A stretch of DNA of 64,000 bases from Oscillospiraceae bacterium (GCA_017437095.1 JAFSBW010000072.1:32742-96741), one strand, 5' to 3'. Numbered from the stretch's first letter, positions 17,979-26,825 are shown. Notes: generated from the sequence alone by a model not told the origin. Made by a program: numbers and translations.

Positions 17979-18665
17979 TTACGCGCCCCACTTGTAGCCG
18001 TAGCCCCAGACGGTGGTGATATAGGTGGGGTTGGCGGTGTCGTCTTCGATCTTGATGCGCAGGCGGCGGATATTAACATCCACGATCTTCAGCTCGCCCT
18101 CGTAATCTCTGCCCCAAACGGCGGCCAGAATATCCTCACGGGACAAGGCTCTTCCGGGGTTTTGCATAAACAGCTTCATAATGGCGTACTCCACCTGGGT
18201 AAGCCGGATGCGCTCGCCCAGCTTTTCCAGGGTATGGTTGCGCATATTCATCACAAAGGGGCCCTGGCTGAGCAGCTCGCTCTGGGCGCCTACATCGCCG
18301 CCGATCCGGCGGTACAGCGCGTCAATGCGGGCGGTAAGCTCCGCGGGAGAAAAGGGCTTGGTAACATAATCGTCCGCCCCGGTCATCAGGCCGGTAACCT
18401 TGTCCATCTCCTGAGTGCGGGCGGTAAGCATAATAATACCCATCTGCTTATTGGTGGCGCGGATGCGGCGGCAGACCTCAAAGCCGTCGATACCCGGCAG
18501 CATAATATCCAAAATGGCAACGCCGATATCCGGGTTTTCCTTGATGCGCTCCAGGGCTTCCTCCCCGGTGCCAGCTTCGATGGGGGCATAGCCAGCCCGT
18601 TTCAGGTTGATCACCACGAAAGAGCGGATATTATCTTCGTCTTCCAGAATCAATACTTTTTTCAT
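17979..18665 (-). CDS. Two-component response regulator, OmpR/PhoB family
   Basis: 228 residues: a receiver domain (KVLILEDEDNIRSF acidic pocket, phosphoacceptor Asp in AILDIMLPG, switch Thr in IIMLTAR, Lys in VTKPF) followed by a winged-helix DNA-binding domain (LTQVEYAIMKLFMQNPGRA split, YITTVWGYGYKW). It is transcribed ahead of the histidine kinase, with the hairpin array between. A TATAAT box occurs about 35 bases upstream of the start, with only a weak -35. The target genes are unknown. Confidence 0.93.
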   Translation of the reverse strand: MKKVLILEDEDNIRSFVVINLKRAGYAPIEAGTGEEALERIKENPDIGVAILDIMLPGIDGFEVCRRIRATNKQMGIIMLTARTQEMDKVTGLMTGADDYVTKPFSPAELTARIDALYRRIGGDVGAQSELLSQGPFVMNMRNHTLEKLGERIRLTQVEYAIMKLFMQNPGRALSREDILAAVWGRDYEGELKIVDVNIRRLRIKIEDDTANPTYITTVWGYGYKWGA

Positions 18666-18731
18666 AGTGTACCTCTTTGTGTTTCAAATCACTTTATTAT
18701 AGCATATTCTCGGGAAAAAGGGAAGCAAAAG

Positions 18732-18822
18732 TAATTACAAATTACAAATTAAAGATTTGAGATTGGAGAGTGAAGAGTGAAGATAGCGGTAATCTCAACT
18801 CTTCAATCTTCAATCTTCAATC
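18732..18822. repeat. GAGATTGAA-type stem element, copy 2
   Basis: ATTACAAATTACAAATTAAAG leads into GAGATTGGAGAGTGAAGAG, a GATAGCGGTAA loop, and the mirror words CTCAACTCTTCAATCTTC. A GGCGGCAGAGCCGCC hairpin just after it abuts the dnaE stop and may serve as its terminator. Confidence 0.7.
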
Positions 18823-18854
18823 GCAACCCATGGTTGCCTGGCGGCAGAGCCGCC

Positions 18855-21800
18855 TTATTTTACCACTACATTCTCTTTGCCCAGCAGGCTTTCCAGCTCG
18901 GTGAGCATGCGGCTGTCCAGGGCGCAGCGAGTGCCGCGGCGGGCGGCGGTATCGGCAAAGTACAGCACCGCGTCGCTAGCGCCGGGGAACATGGAAAGGA
19001 TGGCCTTTACCTTTTGGTAATGGGGGCTATCTTCGCTTTGCAGGCGCAGGTACAGCTTGCCGGAAATAACCTGGGGCTGAGCCGGGGGCTGGGGCTGGGG
19101 CTGGCGGTTTTCAAAATCCGAAATGGGGCGCGCCCGGTTTACTACGATCTGGGGGTCTTTGTCCTCCCGCAGGGAGATGCGGCCCGTGATCACCACCGGG
19201 GCGTTGGCCTGGATATAGTTGCCGTACTGGCTGAGCACATTGCTAAAGCACAGCAGCTCCATGGCGGCGGTATCGTCTTCCACCGTTACATAGGCCATCA
19301 GCGAGCCGCTGCGGGTAGCCTTGGTCTTGACCTCCTGGACGATGCCCGCTACGGAAACGATCTGATCGTCCCGGTAGCCGCTGTCTTCCATAAGCAGCTC
19401 GGCGATAGGCACCACATGGCTGCCCTTTAGCAGCTTGCGGTAATCGTCCATAGGGTGGCCGGAGAGGTAAAGGCCGGTAGTAGCCTTTTCCATGAGCATC
19501 AGCTCGTTTTTGGGAAGCTCCGGCATATTCGGCAGGGTAAAAGCTGCCCCGGGGTCATCCTCCAAAGCGCCGAACAGGCCCAGCTGGCCCTCTAGGTTGC
19601 GCTTGCGGGAAGCCGCCAGCTCGTCCATAAGCAGCTCAAAGCCTGCCAGCATGGAAGCCCGGGTATGGCCGAAGCTGTCAAAAGCGCCGCACTTGATAAA
19701 GTTTTCTACGGCCCGCTTGTTGATATCCTGGCCCATGCGCTTGAGGAAATCCTCCAGGTCTTTAAAAGGCCCGTCCTGATTTCGCCGCTGCACCATGGTG
19801 CGGATCAGCCCCACGCCCACATTCTTTACCGCGCCCAGGCCGAAGCGGATGGCATCGCCCTCTACGGTAAAGGTATCCTCCGAGGTGTTTACATCCGGGG
19901 CAAGCACGGGAATGCCCAGCTCCTTACACTCGGCGATATAGCCTACGATCTTGCTGTCCGACCCCAGCACAGAGGTCATCAGCGCGGCCATATACTGCCG
20001 GGGGTAATGGCATTTTAAGTAAGCCGTCTGGTAGGACACCACGGCGTAGCAAACGGCGTGGGCCTTGTTGAAGGCGTAGTTGGCAAAGGCGACGATCTCA
20101 TCGTAAATGCTCTGGGCGGCAGCTTCGCTTACCCCCCGGTTGATGGCGCCGGGGATATTTTTGGCGGCATCGCCGTAGACGAACACCTTGCGCTCGGCTT
20201 CGATGACCTTTTGCTTTTTCTTGGAGATGGCCCGGCGGATATTGTCTGCCTGGCCCATGGTATAGCCGCCCAGCTGGCGGAAGATCTCAATAACCTGCTC
20301 CTGGTAGACGATGCAGCCGTAGGTAACCTTCAAAATAGGCTCAAGGGCGGGGGTCTTATAGGTAATTTTCCGCCGATCCAGCTTGTTGGCGATAAAGGTT
20401 GGGATAGAATCCATAGGGCCGGGGCGGTAAAGGGCTACGATAGCGGTAATATCTTCAATAGACCCCGCCTTCATGCCTACGCATACCCCGGTCATGCCCG
20501 CGCTTTCCAGCTGGAATACGCCCTGGGTGCGGCCGTCGGCCAGCATACGGAAGGTTTCGGCATCGTCATCGGGCACATTGGCCATGGAAAAGCCGGGGTT
20601 GAGCTTTTGCACCTGGGTCTCCGTGTCTTTAATAACCGTAAGGTTGCGCAGGCCCAAAAAGTCCATCTTTAATAGGCCCAGCTCCTCTATGGTGGTCATG
20701 GTGTACTGGGTGACCACCGTATCGTCATTGCGGGACAGCGGCACATAGGTATCCACCGGGTCGGCGGTGATCACTACGCCGGCGGCGTGGGTAGAGGTGT
20801 TGCGGGGCATGCCCTCCAGGCTCATGGCGGTATCGATAAGCAGCTTTACCCGCTCTTCATTATCGTATTTTTCTTTCAGCTGGGGGGAAACCTCCAGGGC
20901 TTCTTTCAGGGTAATATGCAAGGTGGTCGGCACAAGCTTTGCTACCTGGTCGGTTTCCGCGTAGGTAAAGTTCATAACCCGGCCCACATCCCGGATAGCG
21001 CCACGGGCCGCCATGGTGCCGAAGGTAGCGATCTGGGCCACATGGTCAGCGCCGTACTTGGCGGTAACATAGTCGATAACTTCCCCACGGCGCTCCTGGC
21101 AGAAATCCGTATCAAAGTCCGGCATGGAAACACGCTCGGGGTTCAAAAACCGCTCGAAGATCAGGGCGTATTTCATGGGGTCTACTTCCGTAATGTGCAT
21201 ACAGTAGGCCGCGATGGATGCCGCGCCGGAGCCACGGCCCGGGCCTACGGGGATACCCTGCTCCTTGGCGTAGCGGATAAAATCCCAAACGATCAGGTAG
21301 TAGTTGGTATAGCCCATGGAGGAAATTACGCCGATCTCGTATTCCAGGCGCTGGCGGTATTCCTCCGGCTGGTGGGGGTAGCGCTCCCGGAAGCCGTCCA
21401 TGCAGAGCTTGCGGAAATATTCCTCGTTGGTATACCCTTGCGGCACGGGGAAAGAGGGCAGATGGTACTGGTGGAATTCAAACTCCAAATTGCACCGGTC
21501 GGCAATGGCTTGGGTATTATCGATCGCCTCCGGGCAATTGGGGAAGAGGGCGCGCATCTCAGCTTCGCTCTTGAGGTAAAATTCTTCCGTTTCAAATTTC
21601 ATGCGGCCGGGGTCATCCAGGGTCTTGCCGGTTTGGATGCACAGCAAAACATCCTGCATGGTTGCGTCTTCCCGGCGCAGGTAGTGGGCATCGTTGGTAG
21701 CGATCAGGGGCAGGCCCGTTTCCCGGGATAGGCGCATAATGCCCTGGTTTACCGGGCGCTGGGCTTCGATGCCGTGATCCTGCAGCTCCAGGTAGAAGTT

Positions 21801-22304
21801 ATCCCGGCCAAAGATCTCCGCCAGGGTAAGGGCGTGGGCCTTGGCGCTGTCGTAGTCCTCTTCCAGCAGAAACTGGGCAACGCCGCCGCCTAAGCAGGCG
21901 GAGGTTGCGATCAGCCCTTCGTGGTAGCGCCGCAGCATATTCAGGTCTACCCGGGGCTTGCCGTAGAAGCCCTGGATAAAGGCCTGGGAAACCAGCTTGC
22001 AAAGGTTTTCGTAGCCGGTGCGGTCTTTGCACAGCAGCACCAGGTGGTAGGGGTCGTCATCGATCTTATGCACCCGGTCGGAGAGCTTGCGCCGGGTCAA
22101 ATACACCTCGCAGCCGATGATGGGCTTGATGCCCGCGGCCTTGGCGGCTTTGTAAAAATCGATACAGCCGTACATAACGCCGTGGTCGGTTATGGCGATG
22201 GCGGTCTGCCCCAGCTCCTTCACCCGGTCCATCATGCCGCTGATGCGGCAGGCTCCGTCCAGGAGGCTGTATTCACTATGGACATGCAGGTGAACAAAAC
22301 TCAT
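18855..22304 (-). CDS. dnaE: DNA polymerase III alpha subunit (DnaE)
   Basis: 1149 residues. The N-terminal PHP domain begins FVHLHVHSEYSLLDG; the polymerase core has PGRGSGAASIAAYC and the catalytic acidic motif PDFDTDF; helix-hairpin-helix and OB-fold parts follow, with the OB region at GIVQEVKTKATRSGSLMAYV. There is no proofreading exonuclease insert, so it is DnaE rather than PolC. In Firmicutes DnaE works alongside PolC in lagging-strand synthesis and repair. It starts 4 bases after whiA, with AAGGAG upstream. Confidence 0.96.
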   Translation of the reverse strand: MSFVHLHVHSEYSLLDGACRISGMMDRVKELGQTAIAITDHGVMYGCIDFYKAAKAAGIKPIIGCEVYLTRRKLSDRVHKIDDDPYHLVLLCKDRTGYENLCKLVSQAFIQGFYGKPRVDLNMLRRYHEGLIATSACLGGGVAQFLLEEDYDSAKAHALTLAEIFGRDNFYLELQDHGIEAQRPVNQGIMRLSRETGLPLIATNDAHYLRREDATMQDVLLCIQTGKTLDDPGRMKFETEEFYLKSEAEMRALFPNCPEAIDNTQAIADRCNLEFEFHQYHLPSFPVPQGYTNEEYFRKLCMDGFRERYPHQPEEYRQRLEYEIGVISSMGYTNYYLIVWDFIRYAKEQGIPVGPGRGSGAASIAAYCMHITEVDPMKYALIFERFLNPERVSMPDFDTDFCQERRGEVIDYVTAKYGADHVAQIATFGTMAARGAIRDVGRVMNFTYAETDQVAKLVPTTLHITLKEALEVSPQLKEKYDNEERVKLLIDTAMSLEGMPRNTSTHAAGVVITADPVDTYVPLSRNDDTVVTQYTMTTIEELGLLKMDFLGLRNLTVIKDTETQVQKLNPGFSMANVPDDDAETFRMLADGRTQGVFQLESAGMTGVCVGMKAGSIEDITAIVALYRPGPMDSIPTFIANKLDRRKITYKTPALEPILKVTYGCIVYQEQVIEIFRQLGGYTMGQADNIRRAISKKKQKVIEAERKVFVYGDAAKNIPGAINRGVSEAAAQSIYDEIVAFANYAFNKAHAVCYAVVSYQTAYLKCHYPRQYMAALMTSVLGSDSKIVGYIAECKELGIPVLAPDVNTSEDTFTVEGDAIRFGLGAVKNVGVGLIRTMVQRRNQDGPFKDLEDFLKRMGQDINKRAVENFIKCGAFDSFGHTRASMLAGFELLMDELAASRKRNLEGQLGLFGALEDDPGAAFTLPNMPELPKNELMLMEKATTGLYLSGHPMDDYRKLLKGSHVVPIAELLMEDSGYRDDQIVSVAGIVQEVKTKATRSGSLMAYVTVEDDTAAMELLCFSNVLSQYGNYIQANAPVVITGRISLREDKDPQIVVNRARPISDFENRQPQPQPPAQPQVISGKLYLRLQSEDSPHYQKVKAILSMFPGASDAVLYFADTAARRGTRCALDSRMLTELESLLGKENVVVK

Positions 22305-22307
22305 AGC

Positions 22308-23213
22308 TTACTCCTTTGATAAACTAACCAGCTTTTTAAGCCTTTGATTCATGGCGGGCTTGGTAATGGGCGGCTGCATCATGGCGGCCAGCTCCGTAAG
22401 GGAGGCTTCCGGGTTGTTAAGCCGGGCATAGGCGGCATCGGAAAGCTTTTTGGGCAGGTGCTGCAAGAGCCTGCGCTGCTGCAGAATGCGAATGGCGGCC
22501 AGCTGCTCCTGGGCGGCCTTGACCACCTTGGAGATATTGGCATCGTCGCAATTGCAGCGGCGGTTGACCTTGTTGTTCAGCTCTTTTTCTAAGCGGGCTT
22601 CCATAATGCCCATAGCGGCTACGGGAGCGCCCAGCCAGGTAAGAAAATCGGAAATATTGTCGCTGTGCTTAAAATACAGCACATGGCTGCCGGAGCGGCG
22701 CACCAGCCCGGGGGCAAAGGGCAGCACCTCCTGCATCAGGGCAAAGCACTGCCGGGCCACACCGGCGTGGGTAGTGGTAAGCTCCAGGTGGTAGCCCTTT
22801 TCCGGGTCGGCCACCGAGCCGCCCGCCAGAAACGCACCCCGCAAAAAGGCGCTGTGGCAGCAGGAATCTTCAAACACAGAGTAGTTCAGGTGCAGCTGCA
22901 GCAGCTTGTCCCGGTCGAAGCCGAAGCGGCTAAACACAGCTTGCAGCTTGGCAGGGTCGGTAAGGGTAAAAATCAGCTTGGCAGCGGTATCCTCCTGGGG
23001 CTGGGAATCGAACTCCAGGGAAAAGGCCTTTTTAAAAAGCTTGGGCAGGGCCTGGGCAAACTCCCGGCTTTCGGTAACGATGCGTATGCCCTCCGGGGAG
23101 AAGCTGTTGCAAAACAGCAAAATGCCAAAGCACTCTGCCACAGCGCAGCAGGGTTTGCTGGGCAAGCCCCGGCAAATTTCAGCCTTAGCGCTTGCGGAAA
23201 AAGAAATTGCCAT
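22308..23213 (-). CDS. whiA: DNA-binding protein WhiA
   Basis: About 301 residues with the WhiA plan: a LAGLIDADG-like N-terminal domain (including FLRGAFLAGGSVADPEKGYHLE across two stretches) and a C-terminal helix-turn-helix (NPEASLTELAAMM, PPITKPAMNQRLKKL). WhiA is a widespread Gram-positive regulator of division and sporulation genes. The frame extends to a TTG at 23225, but the ATG at 23213 follows TTTGGAG at good spacing. In many Firmicutes rapZ and yvcK precede it; here murB is directly upstream. Confidence 0.93.
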   Translation of the reverse strand: MAISFSASAKAEICRGLPSKPCCAVAECFGILLFCNSFSPEGIRIVTESREFAQALPKLFKKAFSLEFDSQPQEDTAAKLIFTLTDPAKLQAVFSRFGFDRDKLLQLHLNYSVFEDSCCHSAFLRGAFLAGGSVADPEKGYHLELTTTHAGVARQCFALMQEVLPFAPGLVRRSGSHVLYFKHSDNISDFLTWLGAPVAAMGIMEARLEKELNNKVNRRCNCDDANISKVVKAAQEQLAAIRILQQRRLLQHLPKKLSDAAYARLNNPEASLTELAAMMQPPITKPAMNQRLKKLVSLSKE

Positions 23214-23249
23214 AACACACTCCAAAGGAATTGATAAATTATTGACGGC

Positions 23250-23325
23250 TACAGATTGAAGATTGGAGATTGAAGAGTTGAGATGGCGGAATCTTCACTC
23301 TTCACTTTTAAATCTCCACTCTCGA
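23250..23325. repeat. GAGATTGAA-type stem element, copy 3
   Basis: GATTGAAGATTGGAGATTG and GAAGAGTTGAGATGGCGGAA are mirrored by TCTTCACTCTTCAC and AAATCTCCACTCTC. It lies between murB and whiA and ends just past the murB stop, so it may fold in the joint transcript. Confidence 0.7.
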
Positions 23326-23330
23326 AATAT

Positions 23331-24251
23331 TTATTTCTGCTCCCAGATCCTTACTTCCGGCTCTAGGCGGATGCCGGAATTTTGGAACACCATATCGCTT
23401 ACCTGGCGCAGAAGCGCTTTGAAATCCTCCGCGGAGGAAGCGCCCAGGTTTACGGCAAAGCCGGCATGCTTGGTAGAAATAGCGGCATCGCCTACCCGGA
23501 AGCCCTTCAGCCCCGCCTGGTCGATCAGCGCCGCGGCATAGCCCCCAACGGGCCGCTTAAAGGCAGACCCGGCAGAGGGCATATCCAAAGGCTGGGATGC
23601 GGAGCGCTTTTGCTGGAGGGTGCGCATGGTGGCGCGGATGTCCTCCGGGTCAGCCGGGGTCAGGGCAAAATCGGCGCTGAGGACGATGCCCCCCTCCTCT
23701 TCCAGCCGGCTGTGCCGGTAGGAAAAGCCCATTTCGCTGCCGCTAAGCTCCCGCACAGAGCCATCCATAGCCATTACCCGCACGGCCTTGCACACAGCGC
23801 TGATCTCTCCGCCGTAAGCGCCGGCGTTCATATATACGCCGCCGCCCACCGTGCCGGGGATGCCGTGGGCAAATTCCAGACCGGAAAGGCCGTTTTTTGC
23901 GGCAAATACGGCGGCCCGGGTCATGGTCACGCCGGCGGCAATGCGCAGGGTGGTTTCGTCCAGAAGCTCCATGCCCTCCAGGCAGTCCTTCAGGCAAACA
24001 ACAAGGCCCTTGATCCCCTCGTCCGGGGCAAGCACATTGGTGCCGGCGCCCAAAATACGCACCGGCGCACCCTCCTGCCGGGCAAAGGCCAGCAGCCGGG
24101 AAAGCTGGGCATCATCGGCGGGAAAGGCCATAGCTTCCGCCGCGCCGCCAATGCGCAGAGAGGTATGCTTTGCCAAAGGCTCTTGTATAAAAATCGTAAC
24201 TTCCGGTAAAGAAAGCGTAATTTTCTTTTGGAAATCGGTTAATTCCGTCAT
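23331..24251 (-). CDS. murB: UDP-N-acetylenolpyruvoylglucosamine reductase
   Basis: 306 residues: FAD-binding motifs (SLRIGGAAEAMAFP, ILGAGTNVLAPD, GIPGTVGGGVYMNAGAYGG), the catalytic serine region (PSAGSAFKRP) and the C-terminal glutamate region (LEPEVRIW). This matches type II MurB. It reduces the enolpyruvyl group to give UDP-MurNAc in peptidoglycan synthesis, in the cytoplasm. It heads the leftward murB-whiA-dnaE run, with a repeat element between murB and whiA. Confidence 0.95.
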   Translation of the reverse strand: MTELTDFQKKITLSLPEVTIFIQEPLAKHTSLRIGGAAEAMAFPADDAQLSRLLAFARQEGAPVRILGAGTNVLAPDEGIKGLVVCLKDCLEGMELLDETTLRIAAGVTMTRAAVFAAKNGLSGLEFAHGIPGTVGGGVYMNAGAYGGEISAVCKAVRVMAMDGSVRELSGSEMGFSYRHSRLEEEGGIVLSADFALTPADPEDIRATMRTLQQKRSASQPLDMPSAGSAFKRPVGGYAAALIDQAGLKGFRVGDAAISTKHAGFAVNLGASSAEDFKALLRQVSDMVFQNSGIRLEPEVRIWEQK

Positions 24252-24395
24252 AAAAACAACTCCAATGCATAGTTAAAAGCATTATATCATACTTGGCCTG
24301 TTTTTGCAATTGTTACCCTTCTTAAATTTCGGTAACAAAAGAAGCAATTATAAATTACGAATTACAAATTACAAATTAGAAATAATTCATTATTC

Positions 24396-24435
24396 ATTAC
24401 AGCGCGGGACGGGAAACCCGTCCCCTACGCTCATG
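24396..24435. repeat. GTAGGG/CCCTAC hairpin element
   Basis: GGGACGGGAAACCCGTCCC is a perfect hairpin flanked by CCTACGCTCATG. Related hairpins with a CCCTACG or GTAGGG edge recur near 26.4, 28.0, 36.2, 45.6 and 48.5 kb. It follows AAATTACAAATT words. Confidence 0.7.
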
Positions 24436-24469
24436 AGATTGCCGCCGTTAAAAAATGAAAGCTATTGTT

Positions 24470-24682
24470 GTCGATATGCCTTCGGCTCGATATTTTTGCC
24501 GGTGGCAAAATCGATATAATTCTGCGATGCAGAATTTCTATATGTTGCCTATAGGCAACGATTTCGATATAAATCCTCTCTCGCCCCGCAGGGCATATCG
24601 AATGCGAAGCATATATCGATTCCCAAAGGGAAATAGCGAAAATCCCGCAGGGATTTATATCGACGGACGGCACAGCCGTCCA
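24470..24682. repeat. Micro-hairpin array with ATATCGA spacer
   Basis: Nine small hairpins in a row (GCCTTCGGC, TTTGCCGGTGGCAAA, ATTCTGCGATGCAGAAT, GTTGCCTATAGGCAAC, GCCCCGCAGGGC, ATGCGAAGCAT, TCCCAAAGGGA, AAATCCCGCAGGGATTT, GGACGGCACAGCCGTCC). Most are separated by ATATCGA or TCGATAT. The last one sits 3 bases from the stop codon of the DnaC-like gene. Confidence 0.85.
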
Positions 24683-24683
24683 A

Positions 24684-25520
24684 TTATAATTCCAATACGC
24701 TTTTCATGCGCCAGTTTTTGCTCATATCCCGGCTGATGCGCAGCAGATTGCCTGCCGCCTTTTCCAGGATCCGCCCGGCCAAGGCTTCGTCGATGGCGGT
24801 AAGCTCCTCGGGGTAAAGCTCCGTAGAGATCACCGTAGGCAGATCCTGCAAATAGCGGTGGTTTAAGATCTCAAAGGCCAGCATAATGTCCGCCCCCGTG
24901 GGGTTGGTGCGGCCCTGAGGGCCAGCGGGGGTCTTGAGCAGGTCGTCAATATACAGCACCGGGGCGTTTTTGATCCTTTCCAGCTCCTGGGCGGCTTCCC
25001 TGCTTTCGTAGCGGCCGGCCTTCAGCGCCTGGGCGGATTGGCACCAGGCCATATACACCAGCTCCCTGCCCTCCAGCATCAGCTTGCCGGCAATGGCGGT
25101 GCATAAATGGGTCTTGCCGCTGCCGCTTTGCCCGCCCATAAAAAACCAGCCCTTAGGGTCTTGGGCGTAGCCTTCAGCCACCTGCTTGGCCTTGGCCTGC
25201 CAGGGGGTTTTGGCCTGGAACCTATCGAAGCTGTAGCTTTGCAGCACATCCTTCAGCCCGGAGCGCTCCATGGCCGCCAGGGTCTTGCGCAGCGCCCGGC
25301 AATCGCACTCCCGGGATACGATCTCCCCGTTTTTGATATAGGGAATAAAGCCGTTGTTACGGCATTTTCGGCAATCGTAGCCGGTGTAAGGCCCTTCCTG
25401 CTCCAGAAGGGTTTTTAGCTTCATCTGCAAAAACTCCTCCGGGCTACAAAGTGATACCGAGCGGCCCGAGATCCTGCCGAGCTTTTGTAAAAGCGTCGTT
25501 TCCATGTCCAGTTTTTCCAT
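24684..25520 (-). CDS. DnaC/DnaI-like helicase loader ATPase
   Basis: 278 residues: an N-terminal zinc-binding part (CRKCRNNG ... CDCR), then an AAA+ domain with Walker A (GGQSGSGKTHLCTAIA) near residue 130, Walker B (VLYIDDLLKT) and an arginine finger region (AGRILEKAAGN). It resembles DnaC/DnaI and phage helicase loaders. Start ATG at 25520 is supported by AAAGGAGG and lies 77 bases inside the end of the upstream DUF6291 gene. That pairing suggests a two-part helicase-loading system, phage derived or the cell's own primosome. Confidence 0.85.
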   Translation of the reverse strand: MEKLDMETTLLQKLGRISGRSVSLCSPEEFLQMKLKTLLEQEGPYTGYDCRKCRNNGFIPYIKNGEIVSRECDCRALRKTLAAMERSGLKDVLQSYSFDRFQAKTPWQAKAKQVAEGYAQDPKGWFFMGGQSGSGKTHLCTAIAGKLMLEGRELVYMAWCQSAQALKAGRYESREAAQELERIKNAPVLYIDDLLKTPAGPQGRTNPTGADIMLAFEILNHRYLQDLPTVISTELYPEELTAIDEALAGRILEKAAGNLLRISRDMSKNWRMKSVLEL

Positions 25521-26184
25521 AATTCCTCCTTTGTGTGTGGGCCCAGGCTTTTACGGCAGCTTTCCAATCCCGCATAGGGGCGTTGCCTAAATACCAGCCC
25601 CGGGCTGTGTAATACTCAACAAAATACCTGGCATCTACCGAAAGCCCCTGGCTTTGGCAAAAACCCTCTACTTGAGAAACAGAAGGAGGAGAAAATGTTT
25701 TTTCATCCGGCGAAGCCGCCAAGGTTTCAGCCCCCGCCATAGCCTGCTTGGAAGCTTCGCCGGATAAAAGAATATTATTCTCTTTCTTATTCTCTTTCTC
25801 CTTATCCTTATTATTCTCCTTGCCTTTTCTAGGTTCTGAAAAAAACCCAGGGGTTTCGCTGGGTTTTTCAAGAAACCCAGGGGTTTGGTCAGGTTCTTCC
25901 AAATCCGTATAGGCCGTTGCTTCATCCTCGGCTTTCTTTTTTCGCCCACCTTTTTTGCCGTTGATGCGGCTGGCTTCAATACGGGCCTGATAAGCCTGGG
26001 CATCCCGCAGGTATCGCCCCCTTAGGCTTGGCCAAATGTGGCGCAGCGTTCCGGCAAAGGTTGGCTCCTGGCCAGCGTTCAGCTTCAAAAGCCCTCTTAC
26101 CAAAGCGCCGAACTGGCTATCCGTTAAGGTGGCAAATTCTTCCAGATAGCTGGCGTACACATGCACGCAGGGCATGATATCCAT
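25444..26184 (-). CDS. DUF6291/DnaD-like replisome organiser protein
   Basis: About 246 residues. The N-terminus (YASYLEEFATLTDSQFGALV, RYLRDAQAYQARIEASR, NGKKGGRKKK) resembles DUF6291, common in phage replication modules. The middle is low complexity with a repeated TPGF motif and a charged GKENNKDKEKENKKENN run. The C-terminus (YYTARGWYLGNAPMRDWKAA) is the amphipathic end shared by phage DnaD-like initiators. ATG at 26184 is 6 bases after AAAGGAGG. It probably recruits the DnaC-like loader. No other phage genes lie nearby. Confidence 0.7.
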   Translation of the reverse strand: MDIMPCVHVYASYLEEFATLTDSQFGALVRGLLKLNAGQEPTFAGTLRHIWPSLRGRYLRDAQAYQARIEASRINGKKGGRKKKAEDEATAYTDLEEPDQTPGFLEKPSETPGFFSEPRKGKENNKDKEKENKKENNILLSGEASKQAMAGAETLAASPDEKTFSPPSVSQVEGFCQSQGLSVDARYFVEYYTARGWYLGNAPMRDWKAAVKAWAHTQRRNYGKTGHGNDAFTKARQDLGPLGITL

Positions 26185-26234
26185 AATCATCCTCCTTTTA
26201 AAATCACGGCAATACCGCTCGTTTGTTCGCACTT

Positions 26235-26263
26235 ATAATAGCACATTTGTTTTACAATGTCAA
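26235..26263 (-). promoter_or_regulatory. Promoter for the DUF6291-DnaC pair
   Basis: On the minus strand TTGACA (26258-26263) and TATTAT (26235-26240) are 17 bp apart, about 50 bases before the start. Confidence 0.8.
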
Positions 26264-26543
26264 GGGCGATATGATCTATTTTCCAAAATTATTTCATATT
26301 TTCTCATTTTTGAACACAAAATTAAAAAGCCTGCCCCTTTCAAAAGGCAGGCTCTTAAAGCATCAAAAACCGCAATTATTCATTATATCGCAGCTGCAAT
26401 GCGAAATCCCAACGCAAAGGGCTGTCGAGGACGCCAGCCCCTACGATAGCATCTGCAACAATGGTAAAATTTGGCGCTTAATTTTCGGTTACTTTTTGAC
26501 CGGCGGCGCATAATAACCTTGCAACAAAAAAGGAGGTATCCAA
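26264..26543. other. Gap with hairpins, no gene seen
   Basis: AT-rich DNA with a hairpin AGCCTGCC / GGCAGGCT at 26330-26355 that ends in a T-run on the minus strand, then a GTAGGG-type fragment (GGGCTGTCGAGGACGCCAGCCC CTACG, in two parts) at 26419-26446. I see no credible coding frame or named RNA here. Confidence 0.6.
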
Positions 26544-26825
26544 ATGAAGCACACAGTTTGTTTCGCCCTGGCGGTATTGCTGGTGGGCTCTTTGTTTGCA
26601 GGCTGCCGGATGTCCAAGCCCCAGGAAGCTACGCCTACTACGGCGGTAACCACTCCCATGGCTACCACGCCCCAGCCGACTACCACCAGACCCACAACTC
26701 CCGCACCCACTTCCAGCCACGCCGAGACCAGCAACCCGGAGCATACGGAAACTATGCCCGGCGCTATTGAAGACGGCCTGGACAAAATGATCCCTGGCGA
26801 TCAGGGCCGCAGAGGAAAGCGGTAA
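26544..26825 (+). CDS. Small Thr/Pro-rich lipoprotein
   Basis: 93 residues: a signal peptide (TVCFALAVLLVGSLFAGC) ending in a lipobox with the lipidated cysteine near residue 20, then a low-complexity Thr/Pro stretch (TTPMATTPQPTTTRPTTPAP) likely to be an extended spacer, and a short C-terminal part. The strong ribosome site AAAAGGAGG supports it. No domain is recognisable; it may be a surface-exposed anchor or a remnant of a larger protein. Confidence 0.7.
   Translation: MKHTVCFALAVLLVGSLFAGCRMSKPQEATPTTAVTTPMATTPQPTTTRPTTPAPTSSHAETSNPEHTETMPGAIEDGLDKMIPGDQGRRGKR

Noticed and set aside
24470-24682. Possible CRISPR-like array
   Set aside because: The constant words are only about 7 bases and the variable parts are short self-complementary hairpins; there are no 25-38-base repeats or cas genes.
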